Of a stretch of DNA of 64,000 nt, positions 36,604-44,417 are shown in pieces. The stretch is from Microscilla marina ATCC 23134 (GTDB lineage Bacteria; Bacteroidota; Bacteroidia; Cytophagales; Microscillaceae). The stretch lies in the NCBI RefSeq assembly GCF_000169175.1, contig NZ_AAWS01000001.1, positions 62,001 to 126,000 of the forward strand, read 5' to 3'. How positions within the stretch are numbered: position 1 is the first letter of the stretch; each line of letters starts with the position of its first letter. Below the pieces are notes generated by a model. It made no database searches. It was not told the origin of the DNA and saw only the letters and a program-made list of their open reading frames with translations. Both the position numbers and the translations under genes were made by a program.

Positions 36604-37221
36604 TTAATACTTCTGTACTCTAATAAACCAGTAGTCACCTATTCGGTTGGCGAGGTCTTCCCCCGGATACACTACCCTGCCTTTACGTCGGCGGTTGCGT
36701 CGCGACGGCCAAGGATCTCTCACCACAATTTCTTCAATAGCAGGCCCTTGTTGAGTATCTAATATACCCACTGCCGTAATTACTACGGCGTGCCCTCCGT
36801 TTTCACCTTCGTAGCCAATAATTACCGGATACTTTGCCCGCATTTCTTTGAGCAACATATCGGGGTGAGGGGCGTTGCGTCCCCAGGTAGCTTGTACCCT
36901 ATAGCGTTGCCCACGATTATCTACCCCCCATTTGTTGAGGTTAGCAGTAATAAGTTCTGGGCTGGCAGTCAGGTTAGGCAATTGACCATTGCGCTTTACT
37001 CCAAACGAGCGTTGGACGATTTGTTCTTGTGTGACATATACCCCATAATACTTGAGTACCATCTGTATAGAAGCAGCCCAACACCATTGAGTATTGTTTT
37101 GGACAGAGGCAGTATAATTCATTTTTTTGGATGAAACTCCCTCATAATATAATTCTTGCGCATTTGCCGTAATGTGTATGAAAATGAAAAATGATAAACA
37201 GTAGTAGATTTTTTGTGCCAT
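36604..37221 (-). CDS. Secreted papain-like cysteine protease
   Basis: A 205-residue protein with a signal peptide ending TANAQ. The papain-like core has the catalytic Cys-47 in TQWCWAAS, His-144 in NGGHAVVI and Asp-169 in VVRDPWP, in the order Cys-His-Asp. The QWCWAA motif with a short chain is typical of C39/C70-like secreted cysteine peptidases (AvrRpt2-like group). No prodomain is visible. It would act in the periplasm or outside the cell. A promoter candidate lies just upstream. Confidence 0.85.
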   Translation of the reverse strand: MAQKIYYCLSFFIFIHITANAQELYYEGVSSKKMNYTASVQNNTQWCWAASIQMVLKYYGVYVTQEQIVQRSFGVKRNGQLPNLTASPELITANLNKWGVDNRGQRYRVQATWGRNAPHPDMLLKEMRAKYPVIIGYEGENGGHAVVITAVGILDTQQGPAIEEIVVRDPWPSRRNRRRKGRVVYPGEDLANRIGDYWFIRVQKY

Positions 37222-37247
37222 ATTTTATTGTTATTTGAACGAAAGAG

Positions 37248-37280
37248 CAAATATAGTTTCTTGTAAAAACAGTTATACAA
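37248..37280 (-). promoter_or_regulatory. Promoter candidate for the papain-like protease gene
   Basis: Read on the minus strand, TTG (37280-37278) is followed after 22 bases by TATATTTG (37255-37248). The ATG at 37221 is 27 bases beyond the -7 element. Confidence 0.5.
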
Positions 37281-37456
37281 CGCATAAGTTGCAAAATAGA
37301 TTGTTACCACCAGCTGCCTTAGCGTATAAAGAAAACTTGACCAGCCCACAAAAAATATCTAAACATTCCCTTTGCTTGCAAGGGGTTTCCCTAATAAGTA
37401 CACTGTAAATTAAGTAAGTTGTTATTTAGTTCGAGTTTATTTTGTTTGCTGGCGAT

Positions 37457-37500
37457 CTTTACAAATAGAGCATAGCCAAAGCTACGCGATTTTTGTAAAG
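37457..37500. repeat. Intergenic hairpin with a TAGC/GCTA core
   Basis: CTTTACAAA (37457-37465) pairs with TTTGTAAAG (37492-37500). Inside, GCATAGC pairs with GCTACGC with one mismatch around CAAA. The plan resembles the hairpins at 4274-4313 and 19204-19264. Confidence 0.6.
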
Positions 37501-37584
37501 AGAAGTCAGAGGGCAAAAGAAGCCGAAAAAAGCATAAGATATTTATTTTACAGTGTAATAAGTTCTAAATTATAAAATAAACTG

Positions 37585-38157
37585 ATGAATAGTTATTACA
37601 CGTTTTTTGTCTCTCTGTCAATCGTATTGTCCATGTTTGCCTGTGGAGGTAAGTCTGTAAAAAACGAACAGCAAAATGTTGTCAAAGACAGCGTCAAAAA
37701 AGATACATTGCCTGTCAAAACTCCTGATACCACCCAAAAAGAAACAGTGGCCAATTCGTTGGTGGAGGTGGTTGGTATGGCACAAGTAGCCAAAATGATT
37801 GTAAACGAATGGAAGGTAAAAGCAGTGCTTGCGCCAGGCAAACAAATCAATGCAATGGATGACCAGCAAAAAGCCCGCATGGAAAAATCATCTATTGTAT
37901 TCAAAGCGGATGGTAGCCAGAGTATGAATGTACAGCTCAAAAAAGAAACCATCAGCGAAGAAGGTCGCTGGAAACTTGCCGAAGAGGGCAAGCAAGTAAT
38001 TATGGTGTCACCCAGTGGCAAAGAACGTATCTTTAAGATAGAAGAAATTACCCATGATAAACTCAAGTTAAGGGCGGTAATAGATATGTCGGGCATTGTG
38101 CTCGAAGCCAAAGATGCTACCCCCAGTGGACCAGTAAAAAAAGGTGGAGGGAATTGA
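37585..38157 (+). CDS. Lipocalin-like lipoprotein of unknown function
   Basis: A 190-residue protein with a signal peptide and a lipobox ending in FAC (Cys about 20), followed by a charged linker rich in Lys, Asp and Thr. Residues about 70-170 read as alternating strands (WKVKAVL, SSIVFKADGSQSMNVQL, GRWKLAEEGKQVIMVS, KLKLRAVI), the pattern of lipocalin-like domains common in Bacteroidota lipoproteins. It may bind a small ligand or act structurally in the envelope. It is a single gene closed by the terminator at 38176-38225. Confidence 0.75.
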   Translation: MNSYYTFFVSLSIVLSMFACGGKSVKNEQQNVVKDSVKKDTLPVKTPDTTQKETVANSLVEVVGMAQVAKMIVNEWKVKAVLAPGKQINAMDDQQKARMEKSSIVFKADGSQSMNVQLKKETISEEGRWKLAEEGKQVIMVSPSGKERIFKIEEITHDKLKLRAVIDMSGIVLEAKDATPSGPVKKGGGN

Positions 38158-38549
38158 AAAAACTTAAAACTTCTTAAAAAGCGTGTTTTTGATGGGTAAA
38201 ATTTTACCTTCGAAACACGTTTTTTAGTATATTAGGAGTGAGAGCTTGTTTAAAGTTGTTCAAATAATTCAAAATAGCTCTTTTGCGCATATACTTCGTT
38301 GTGAAAATGCTCATTTAACGTGACCAAATTCTGTTTTCTAGGCCTCGTTTATGTGAGAAATCCTTGATTTTGCTATTAAAACTAAAACATTAAACAAGCC
38401 CTTATAATTATTCAACAGTTTTACAGCAAACGCAAACATAATGTGCCTTATTTGTCGTTTACTTTCAGTTAGTTAAGTTGTGTTTGTGTAGTCGTTTTAT
38501 TTCAAAAAGTGTTGCGTATAGCCTGTATTTGATAAAAGTGCAACACTGC
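38158..38549. other. Intergenic region before the AraC gene
   Basis: After the terminator the spacer is AT-rich and has no exact -33/-7 pair. No gene is seen. Confidence 0.4.
38176..38225 (+). terminator. Intrinsic terminator
   Basis: CGTGTTT pairs with AAACACG, followed by six T. A TAAAATTTTA palindrome lies within the loop. Confidence 0.75.
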
Positions 38550-39497
38550 ATGGAGAACCAGAAGATGGAAGTTTTTGATTATTTTGTTAACCTCAATAAA
38601 CCCCAAAGCAATCAGCGTTTTGCAAATGCCATTGGCAAAGAAAACGTATTGTTTTTGGTAAATTCTACCCAGGATGAATTTGCCCCACACCCAGGTCATT
38701 TTTCGTTTAAGAGTACTTTTCAAGGGCGTGAACATTTTGAGTTTGACAACCATAGAGTAGCAGTAAGCCCTCAACACTACCTTTTGCTTAACGAAGGGCA
38801 GGAATATGCCAGTTATATCAATTCGGATGAAAACGTAGAGACATTCACGATTTTTTTTTCTCCCGAATTTGTCACCAATACCCTTAAGTCGAGGCTTAGG
38901 TCAGATGATGCCTTGCTCAACGACGGTTATCAGAAAGATACGCCTTTATTTATCAATTTTTTTGAAAAGCTCTATCACATCACCCCCCATATTTATCAAT
39001 TGATTCAACATATTAGACACTGCCTAAAGGAAGGCAATGCCAACAGCATGGCATTGGAAGAGTACTTGTATATGTTGTTGCACGAGTTGCTCAAAGAACA
39101 TCGCATGATAAAAAGTACCATCGAACAATTGTCGGCAGTGCGTTATTCTACCCGGCTTGAAACTTTCCGTAGAGTAAGCCGTGCCAAAGACTATTTGTTG
39201 TCTTGCTACGACGAACCCCTAAGCATAGACAAACTTGCTTCGGTGGCGTGTTTGGCACCTTTTCATTTTTTAAGAACCTTCAAGCAAATATTTAACATTA
39301 CCCCCCACCAAATGCTCACCAAGGTGCGCTTGCAACATGCCCAAAGTTTATTGGTACATACCAACTATCCTGTAAGCCAAATAAGCCTGAAGGTAGGTTA
39401 TGATAACCTTAGTTCTTTTAGCCGCTTGTTTACTACCCAGTTTGGCGTTTCACCACGTAAATTTCGAAAGCAAAAAGCTACTCCGTTGTCGGCATAA
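38550..39497 (+). CDS. AraC-family transcriptional regulator
   Basis: A 315-residue regulator. The ATG at 38550 is used rather than a TTG 24 codons upstream. The N-terminal 180 residues are a cupin-like sensing domain (HFEFDNHRVAVSPQHYLLLN). The C-terminal 100 residues hold two helix-turn-helix units typical of AraC: LSIDKLASVACLAPFHFLRTF and PVSQISLKVGYDNLSSFSRLF, ending GVSPRKFRK. The S41 peptidase gene begins 234 bases downstream on the same strand and is a candidate target. The ligand is unknown. Confidence 0.9.
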   Translation: MENQKMEVFDYFVNLNKPQSNQRFANAIGKENVLFLVNSTQDEFAPHPGHFSFKSTFQGREHFEFDNHRVAVSPQHYLLLNEGQEYASYINSDENVETFTIFFSPEFVTNTLKSRLRSDDALLNDGYQKDTPLFINFFEKLYHITPHIYQLIQHIRHCLKEGNANSMALEEYLYMLLHELLKEHRMIKSTIEQLSAVRYSTRLETFRRVSRAKDYLLSCYDEPLSIDKLASVACLAPFHFLRTFKQIFNITPHQMLTKVRLQHAQSLLVHTNYPVSQISLKVGYDNLSSFSRLFTTQFGVSPRKFRKQKATPLSA

Positions 39498-39731
39498 ACT
39501 TCTGCTTGCCTCCAAACGACTGCTTACTCAAGCCCCTTATGCTTTGTGCCAAAGGTTTTTTGTGTGGGCAATTAGCAATTTTTGTAAAACTTGGGTAGCA
39601 AGACAAAAGGTATATTTGAGCATTATAACAGTACATCAATAGTTCCAAAGCAACGTCAGGGGCTAGTACTCTGGCTTCTAAGGGCTTGCCCTTGTTGTTG
39701 CTCTGGGCTATTGGCACATATAACCTTTTAA

Positions 39732-41075
39732 ATGATGAAGAAATATATTTTAAACCTTTCATTGGTAGCACTAGCGGTGTTTACCTCCTTTGCTTGTCAG
39801 GCGCAAACCCAAAAATTAAGCAAATCGCAAAAACAAAAAGTAGTAGCCAGCATTGGTCAGTTGATGAAGGATTATTACGTTTTTCCGAAAGTGGCAGACC
39901 AGATGGCGGCTTATCTGGAAAAACAACAAAAAAATAAGGCGTATGACAAAGCCAATGATCCACGTGATTTTGGGCGTTTGCTTACCCGCGATTTGCTGAA
40001 AATAAGCAAAGACAAACACATAAGGGTGAGGTTTAATCCAAAACGCGCCAAACAAATGAGTAGCAACAAAGGGAAGCATAAGCCTAGCCCTGAGGCAATC
40101 AAAGTAGCCGAAGCCAAAGACCGAAGTCAAAACTATGGTTTCAAGAAGGTAGAAATATTGCCGGGTAATGTAGGCTATATTAATTTAACTGGTTTTTTTC
40201 GCAAAGATAAAGCTGAAGCTACCGTGGCAAGTGCGATGGGTTTTTTGGCAAATACTGAGGGAATAATCATTGATTTGCGCCAAAATGGAGGAGGAAGCCC
40301 AGCAATGGTTCAGTTGATTTGTAGCTATTTTTTTGGCGAAAAACCAGTACACCTCAATAGTCTTTACTGGCGAAAAGTAAACCGTACTCAAGAGTTTTGG
40401 ACATTGAAAGAGATCAAAGGGCAACGCATGCCTGACAAGCCTTTGTATATATTGACTAGTGGCAACACCTTTTCGGCAGCTGAAGAGTTTAGCTATAATA
40501 TGCAAAACCTTCAACGAGCTACCTTAGTAGGCGAAACCACCGGAGGAGGAGCCAATCCAGGAGGAGGTTTTTCGGTAGAAAACACGTTTGTAATGTTTGT
40601 ACCTACTGGGCGTGCCATTAACCCTATTACCAAAACCAATTGGGAGGGAGTAGGCGTAGTGCCGCATATCAAGACTCCAGCAAGCCGGGCTTTAGACAAA
40701 GCCCACCTTGAGCTCATCAAAGCTGTGAAAGCCAAAAAACCTAAAACCGCCAGTTTAGACTGGGCTATTCAAGGCTTAGAAGCTAAAGCCCATCCGGTAA
40801 AACTAGACAAAGCAACCCTAAAGGCGTATGCAGGCGATTATACCAACCGCCGCATTATTTTTAAAGCAGGAAACTTGTACTACCAACGCCCTTCCATTTC
40901 AAAGAAAATGCGTAAGCTTACCCCACTTACCCAAACCCTGTTTGCGGTAGAGGGAATTGATTACTTCAGAATAACGTTTAAAAAAGATGCAAAAGGCAAT
41001 GCTATAGCCGTGCAAGGTTTGTATGAACAGGGGAATCGTGACTTGTCTAAAAAAGGCAATATTGTAAGCAAATGA
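39732..41075 (+). CDS. S41-family (C-terminal processing type) peptidase
   Basis: A 447-residue secreted protein. The signal sequence ends FACQAQ, with a possible lipobox Cys at about 22. A helical N-terminal domain (about 25-120) comes before the S41 core. Core motifs are VGYINLTGFF, IIDLRQNGGGSPAM and TSGNTFSAAEEF, the last with the catalytic Ser near 248. No PDZ domain is visible between them, which fits the tail-specific subgroup lacking PDZ. The C-terminal 120 residues form a beta-rich accessory domain. A TATATTTG element at 39611-39618 could drive it. Substrate unknown. Confidence 0.88.
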   Translation: MMKKYILNLSLVALAVFTSFACQAQTQKLSKSQKQKVVASIGQLMKDYYVFPKVADQMAAYLEKQQKNKAYDKANDPRDFGRLLTRDLLKISKDKHIRVRFNPKRAKQMSSNKGKHKPSPEAIKVAEAKDRSQNYGFKKVEILPGNVGYINLTGFFRKDKAEATVASAMGFLANTEGIIIDLRQNGGGSPAMVQLICSYFFGEKPVHLNSLYWRKVNRTQEFWTLKEIKGQRMPDKPLYILTSGNTFSAAEEFSYNMQNLQRATLVGETTGGGANPGGGFSVENTFVMFVPTGRAINPITKTNWEGVGVVPHIKTPASRALDKAHLELIKAVKAKKPKTASLDWAIQGLEAKAHPVKLDKATLKAYAGDYTNRRIIFKAGNLYYQRPSISKKMRKLTPLTQTLFAVEGIDYFRITFKKDAKGNAIAVQGLYEQGNRDLSKKGNIVSK

Positions 41076-41176
41076 TCATGATCATGTAAATAAGCAGGGT
41101 TAAAATTGATGTGTTTTTGAGCATTATTGCTATTGTATTGAATAATAGCCTGAATTTGACTTAAAAAAGGTGTGTT

Positions 41177-41211
41177 TTTGTTTATTATATTGGCGTTAAG
41201 CTGTATATTTG
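41177..41211 (+). promoter_or_regulatory. Promoter for the coiled-coil protein
   Basis: TTTG (41177-41180) and TATATTTG (41204-41211) are 23 bases apart, a good match to the Bacteroidota consensus. The ATG lies at 41268. Confidence 0.6.
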
Positions 41212-41267
41212 CTCATACAATAAACAATTCAACATATTCTTAACAAACAACTTTAACACATATATAC

Positions 41268-41555
41268 ATGAATGATATGCCCCGTGAAATGGTGTGGAAG
41301 GTAGAGCCTAAACCAAAAAAAACAAGTCGGTCTAATATATTGAAGCAAGAAATGAATGAACTGAAAAAAGAGTTTAACAAACTCAGTCAGTTTATGGTGC
41401 AAAATATGGTAAATCTGGAAGGCGAACTGGCAATACTAAAGCAAGAAAACGAACGCTTGAAAAACAAAGTAACAAAACTTGAAAGCACCTCAGTTCCTCA
41501 CAATTTTTCACCTTATGCCCAGTTACCTGCTTTAGAAAATGTTTTTTTGGTATAA
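41268..41555 (+). CDS. Small coiled-coil protein
   Basis: A 95-residue soluble protein. A basic N-terminus (VEPKPKKTSRSN) leads into a heptad-patterned helix from about 27 to 75 (LKKEFNKLSQFM ... GELAILKQENERLKNKVTKLE). The last 20 residues are unstructured. It has its own promoter and terminator, which supports it being a real gene. No family is recognised; bZIP-like spacing suggests it forms dimers. Confidence 0.7.
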   Translation: MNDMPREMVWKVEPKPKKTSRSNILKQEMNELKKEFNKLSQFMVQNMVNLEGELAILKQENERLKNKVTKLESTSVPHNFSPYAQLPALENVFLV

Positions 41556-41580
41556 ACTTTATTTTTTTAAATACCATATC

Positions 41581-41618
41581 AACCCTTTGATAATAAGTAA
41601 GTTATCAAAGGGTTTTTT
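41581..41618 (+). terminator. Intrinsic terminator
   Basis: AACCCTTTGATAA (41581-41593) pairs exactly with TTATCAAAGGGTT (41602-41614), followed by further T. Confidence 0.92.
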
Positions 41619-41701
41619 GTTGGGGCTTGATTTGAGCTTTTGTAAATTCGATCACAACGATAAATTAGTGGTTGAATAGTTGGCTTTAAATACTGGATTG
41701 G

Positions 41702-42262
41702 ATGAATGAAATAAACTTGTTAGATGGTACTTTGCTTATCAAAGGGCAAATAGCAAAGCTGGGTGATAAAATGGCTCAGGTGTTTCCAGGGCTCAAGGGC
41801 AATGTGTTGCCTGTAAAAAATTATCAATTTTGTGCTTTTGATGGCAATGATTTTCAGTTTGTCGAAATGTTTATAGGCTTTGATAATGTATTTAAGGCAC
41901 ATAAAACCTGGGGCTTGCTTGAAGATCAAGTGGTGAGTTTTACCATAGAAGGTGGGGTGAAATATTGCTATACTAATTTTTTTAAAATTGAGCTTGAGCA
42001 GGCGCTGGCGGCAGGCGAAGTTAATTTTCCTGAAAAGGGGAGTATGACTACAGAAAAACAACCACTATTAAAAGCAATACAAGAAGATATAGAAGAGGTG
42101 TTGGATAATTATGCTTTGGGTTTGACTACTATAGAGGAGGGCAATAACAGATTGGCGGACATTATGGTGAAACATTTGCGACAGCGGGGAAGGTGGGAGG
42201 TAAAAGAGGTGCATTGGGGGATGATGGGTGGAATTGCGGCCAATATTTTGGATGATTTATAA
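41702..42262 (+). CDS. Protein of unknown function, first of a tandem paralog pair
   Basis: A 186-residue soluble protein with no signal peptide. It is clearly paralogous to the next gene. Shared stretches include KLGDKMAQVFPGLKGNVLP, HKTWGLLEDQVVSF and VKYCYTNFFKIELEQALA. Two parts are visible: a beta-rich N-terminal two-thirds and a helical C-terminal third (ILDNYALGLTTIEEGNN-like, ending in a conserved RQRGRWEVK). No known family or catalytic motif is recognised. The pair is followed directly by an LRR gene. Confidence 0.75.
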   Translation: MNEINLLDGTLLIKGQIAKLGDKMAQVFPGLKGNVLPVKNYQFCAFDGNDFQFVEMFIGFDNVFKAHKTWGLLEDQVVSFTIEGGVKYCYTNFFKIELEQALAAGEVNFPEKGSMTTEKQPLLKAIQEDIEEVLDNYALGLTTIEEGNNRLADIMVKHLRQRGRWEVKEVHWGMMGGIAANILDDL

Positions 42263-42296
42263 GGTATATGCTAAGGAATTTTAAACATTAAAATTA

Positions 42297-42854
42297 ATGG
42301 ACAAAATCAAGCTGCTTAATGACTTTTTGCTTACCACAGGACAATTTGTAAGACTGGGCGATAAAATGGCTCAAATATTTCCAGGGATCAAAGGAAATGT
42401 TTTGCCAATTAGAAACCTTTCGTTTTTTAAATTTGACAACAATGACTTTCAGTTTGTCAAAATTGCAAATGTTTTTGAGGAAAATATAAAAGTGCATAAA
42501 ACGTGGAGTTTGCTCGAAGATCAGGTAGTGAGTTTTGTCATAGAAGATGGGGTGAAATATTGTTATACTAATTTTTTTAAAATTGAGCTTGAGCAGGCAC
42601 TGGCTACATATGAAGTTACTTTTCCCGAAAAGGGAAATATGACTACCAAAGATAAGGAGAAGTTGACGAATAGAGTAGAAGAAATTGTTGAGAGTTGGGC
42701 AAACTACTATTTAGGTTTAGTTACAAAATATGAACTTGATAATAGAATGTATGATATTTTGGTGAGCTATTTTCGCCAGCGAGTAAGATGGGAAGTAAAA
42801 CAAGAGTGTTGGTGGCGCAGAGCATATTTTTATCATCATGCTGATGAATTATAA
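42297..42854 (+). CDS. Protein of unknown function, second of a tandem paralog pair
   Basis: A 185-residue paralog of the gene at 41702-42262, 34 bases downstream of it. The first 115 residues are best conserved, and the C-terminal helices have diverged apart from RQRVRWEVK. The reading frames and short spacing indicate one transcript with the LRR gene, whose ATG at 42856 comes one base after this stop codon. Confidence 0.75.
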   Translation: MDKIKLLNDFLLTTGQFVRLGDKMAQIFPGIKGNVLPIRNLSFFKFDNNDFQFVKIANVFEENIKVHKTWSLLEDQVVSFVIEDGVKYCYTNFFKIELEQALATYEVTFPEKGNMTTKDKEKLTNRVEEIVESWANYYLGLVTKYELDNRMYDILVSYFRQRVRWEVKQECWWRRAYFYHHADEL

Positions 42855-42855
42855 T

Positions 42856-44358
42856 ATGAATGAAATGAACCTTGAACAAAAGTTTTTGCAACTTTTACGC
42901 TCGCCCGATAAGAAAAATATCCTGGTAGCTTTAGAAATAGAAAAAGCCAACGCTGAGCTAAACCTGCGGCAATATTTAAAAGCTTATGTTACCTTATGGA
43001 ACACGTGGGCGAGAACACTTGAGGCGCCAAATACTGATGTCAAAGATTTAGAAAGCTTGGAGGTTGAGCATATTATGGTGTTTAACCAGGCAAAGTTGAA
43101 CCTTTCCTATAAACATATAAGTGTGCTACCTGCCGAAATAGCTGGGTTGACACATTTGCAGAAGTTAGATTGTATGGCGATTGGTCTTACTATATTACCC
43201 CCCGAGGTAGGAGCCCTGACCAATTTGTATAAATTGAGACTCAACCGAAATGAATTAACCATTTTGCCTGCCGAAATAGGCAACTTGACCAAGTTACAGG
43301 AGTTATATATTACAGATAATAGGTTGTCAGCTTTGTCTGCCGAAATAGGCAATCTAACCCAATTGCAAAAGCTAGAATTAGCTGTGAACCGATTGGTGGC
43401 TTTGCCTGCTGAAATAGGCAAGCTAACCCAATTGAAAAAACTAGAGGTAGGATCTAACCAACTGACTACCTTGCCTGCCGAAATAAGTGGCCTTACTTCT
43501 TTAGAAGAGCTGTACATAGATAACAATCAATTTACTACTTTGCCGACAGAAATAGGTACATTAAGTAATTTAAAGTTTTTGTATGTCTCAGATAATCAGT
43601 TGGCAACTTTACCCTCTGAAATAGGTAATCTAACAACTCTACAGGAGTTGTATATAGAAGAAAACCAACTTATAGCTTTGCCTGCTGAAATAGGGACACT
43701 ACAAAGTTTACAGTTATTGCATTTGCAAAGCAATCAGTTGAGTGAATTGCCTACTGAGATTGGTCTTGTTGGTGATTTGCGAATTCTTTGTTTAGAAGAA
43801 AACCTACTTACTACCTTGCCCAATACCATTGGGCAGTTGAAGTGTTTAGAAGAGTTGCGTATCTGGAAAAATGACTTGGTGGCATTGCCTCTCGAAATAG
43901 ACAGTTTGAAGAATTTGCATACCTTGGATATCAGCTTCAATAAATTAAGTACTTTTCCTTTGCAAATAACTCAACTTGAGGGCTTACAAAAGTTGAATGT
44001 AGCTGAAAATGGATTGACTGACTTGCCTGATGAAATAAACCAGTTGGTAAAACTTGAAGAGTTGAATTTGGGCGGAAATAATCTTACCTCATTGCCTGCT
44101 GGGTTGGCTAAGCTACAGAAGTTGCAAAATTTAGACTTGAGGTATAATGAGCTTGAAGTGTTGCCGTCTGAGGTGTTTGCCCTGAGTAATTTGCAGGAGT
44201 TAAACTTGATGGGTAATTATTTGACTACAATACCTGTTGAAATAACCAAGCTAAAAAAACTTCAATATTTATATTTGCAGCATGGATTAATCTCTGAACA
44301 GGAGTTAGAGCGGGTTAAAAAAATGCTGCCTAATTGCTCTTTTACTAAGTTTGGCTAA
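42856..44358 (+). CDS. Leucine-rich-repeat protein
   Basis: A 500-residue protein. The ATG at 42856 (MNEMNLEQKF) is favoured over in-frame ATGs at 42838 and 42844 because it sits one base after the upstream stop and the bases match the start of the gene at 41702 (ATGAATGAAAT). The first 85 residues are helical. Seventeen LRR units of about 23 residues follow, each with LPxEIGxLxxLxxLxLxxN. This is the plant-like or Shoc2-like LRR class common in Cytophagales. No signal peptide or effector domain is visible, so it probably mediates cytoplasmic protein contacts. Confidence 0.9.
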   Translation: MNEMNLEQKFLQLLRSPDKKNILVALEIEKANAELNLRQYLKAYVTLWNTWARTLEAPNTDVKDLESLEVEHIMVFNQAKLNLSYKHISVLPAEIAGLTHLQKLDCMAIGLTILPPEVGALTNLYKLRLNRNELTILPAEIGNLTKLQELYITDNRLSALSAEIGNLTQLQKLELAVNRLVALPAEIGKLTQLKKLEVGSNQLTTLPAEISGLTSLEELYIDNNQFTTLPTEIGTLSNLKFLYVSDNQLATLPSEIGNLTTLQELYIEENQLIALPAEIGTLQSLQLLHLQSNQLSELPTEIGLVGDLRILCLEENLLTTLPNTIGQLKCLEELRIWKNDLVALPLEIDSLKNLHTLDISFNKLSTFPLQITQLEGLQKLNVAENGLTDLPDEINQLVKLEELNLGGNNLTSLPAGLAKLQKLQNLDLRYNELEVLPSEVFALSNLQELNLMGNYLTTIPVEITKLKKLQYLYLQHGLISEQELERVKKMLPNCSFTKFG

Positions 44359-44417
44359 TTAAATAGATAATTACCCGTAAGATAGCAGCAATTAAAGTTT
44401 TACTTGTATGTGTTGGT

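Larger units (their letters stand above)
37222..37584. other. Divergent intergenic region
   Basis: Holds the minus-strand promoter candidate at 37248-37280 and the hairpin at 37457-37500. No gene is seen. Confidence 0.5.

Noticed and set aside
36911-37144. Antisense frames over the papain-like protease gene
   Set aside because: The minus-strand protease has a signal peptide and a full catalytic set; the opposite frames show nothing.
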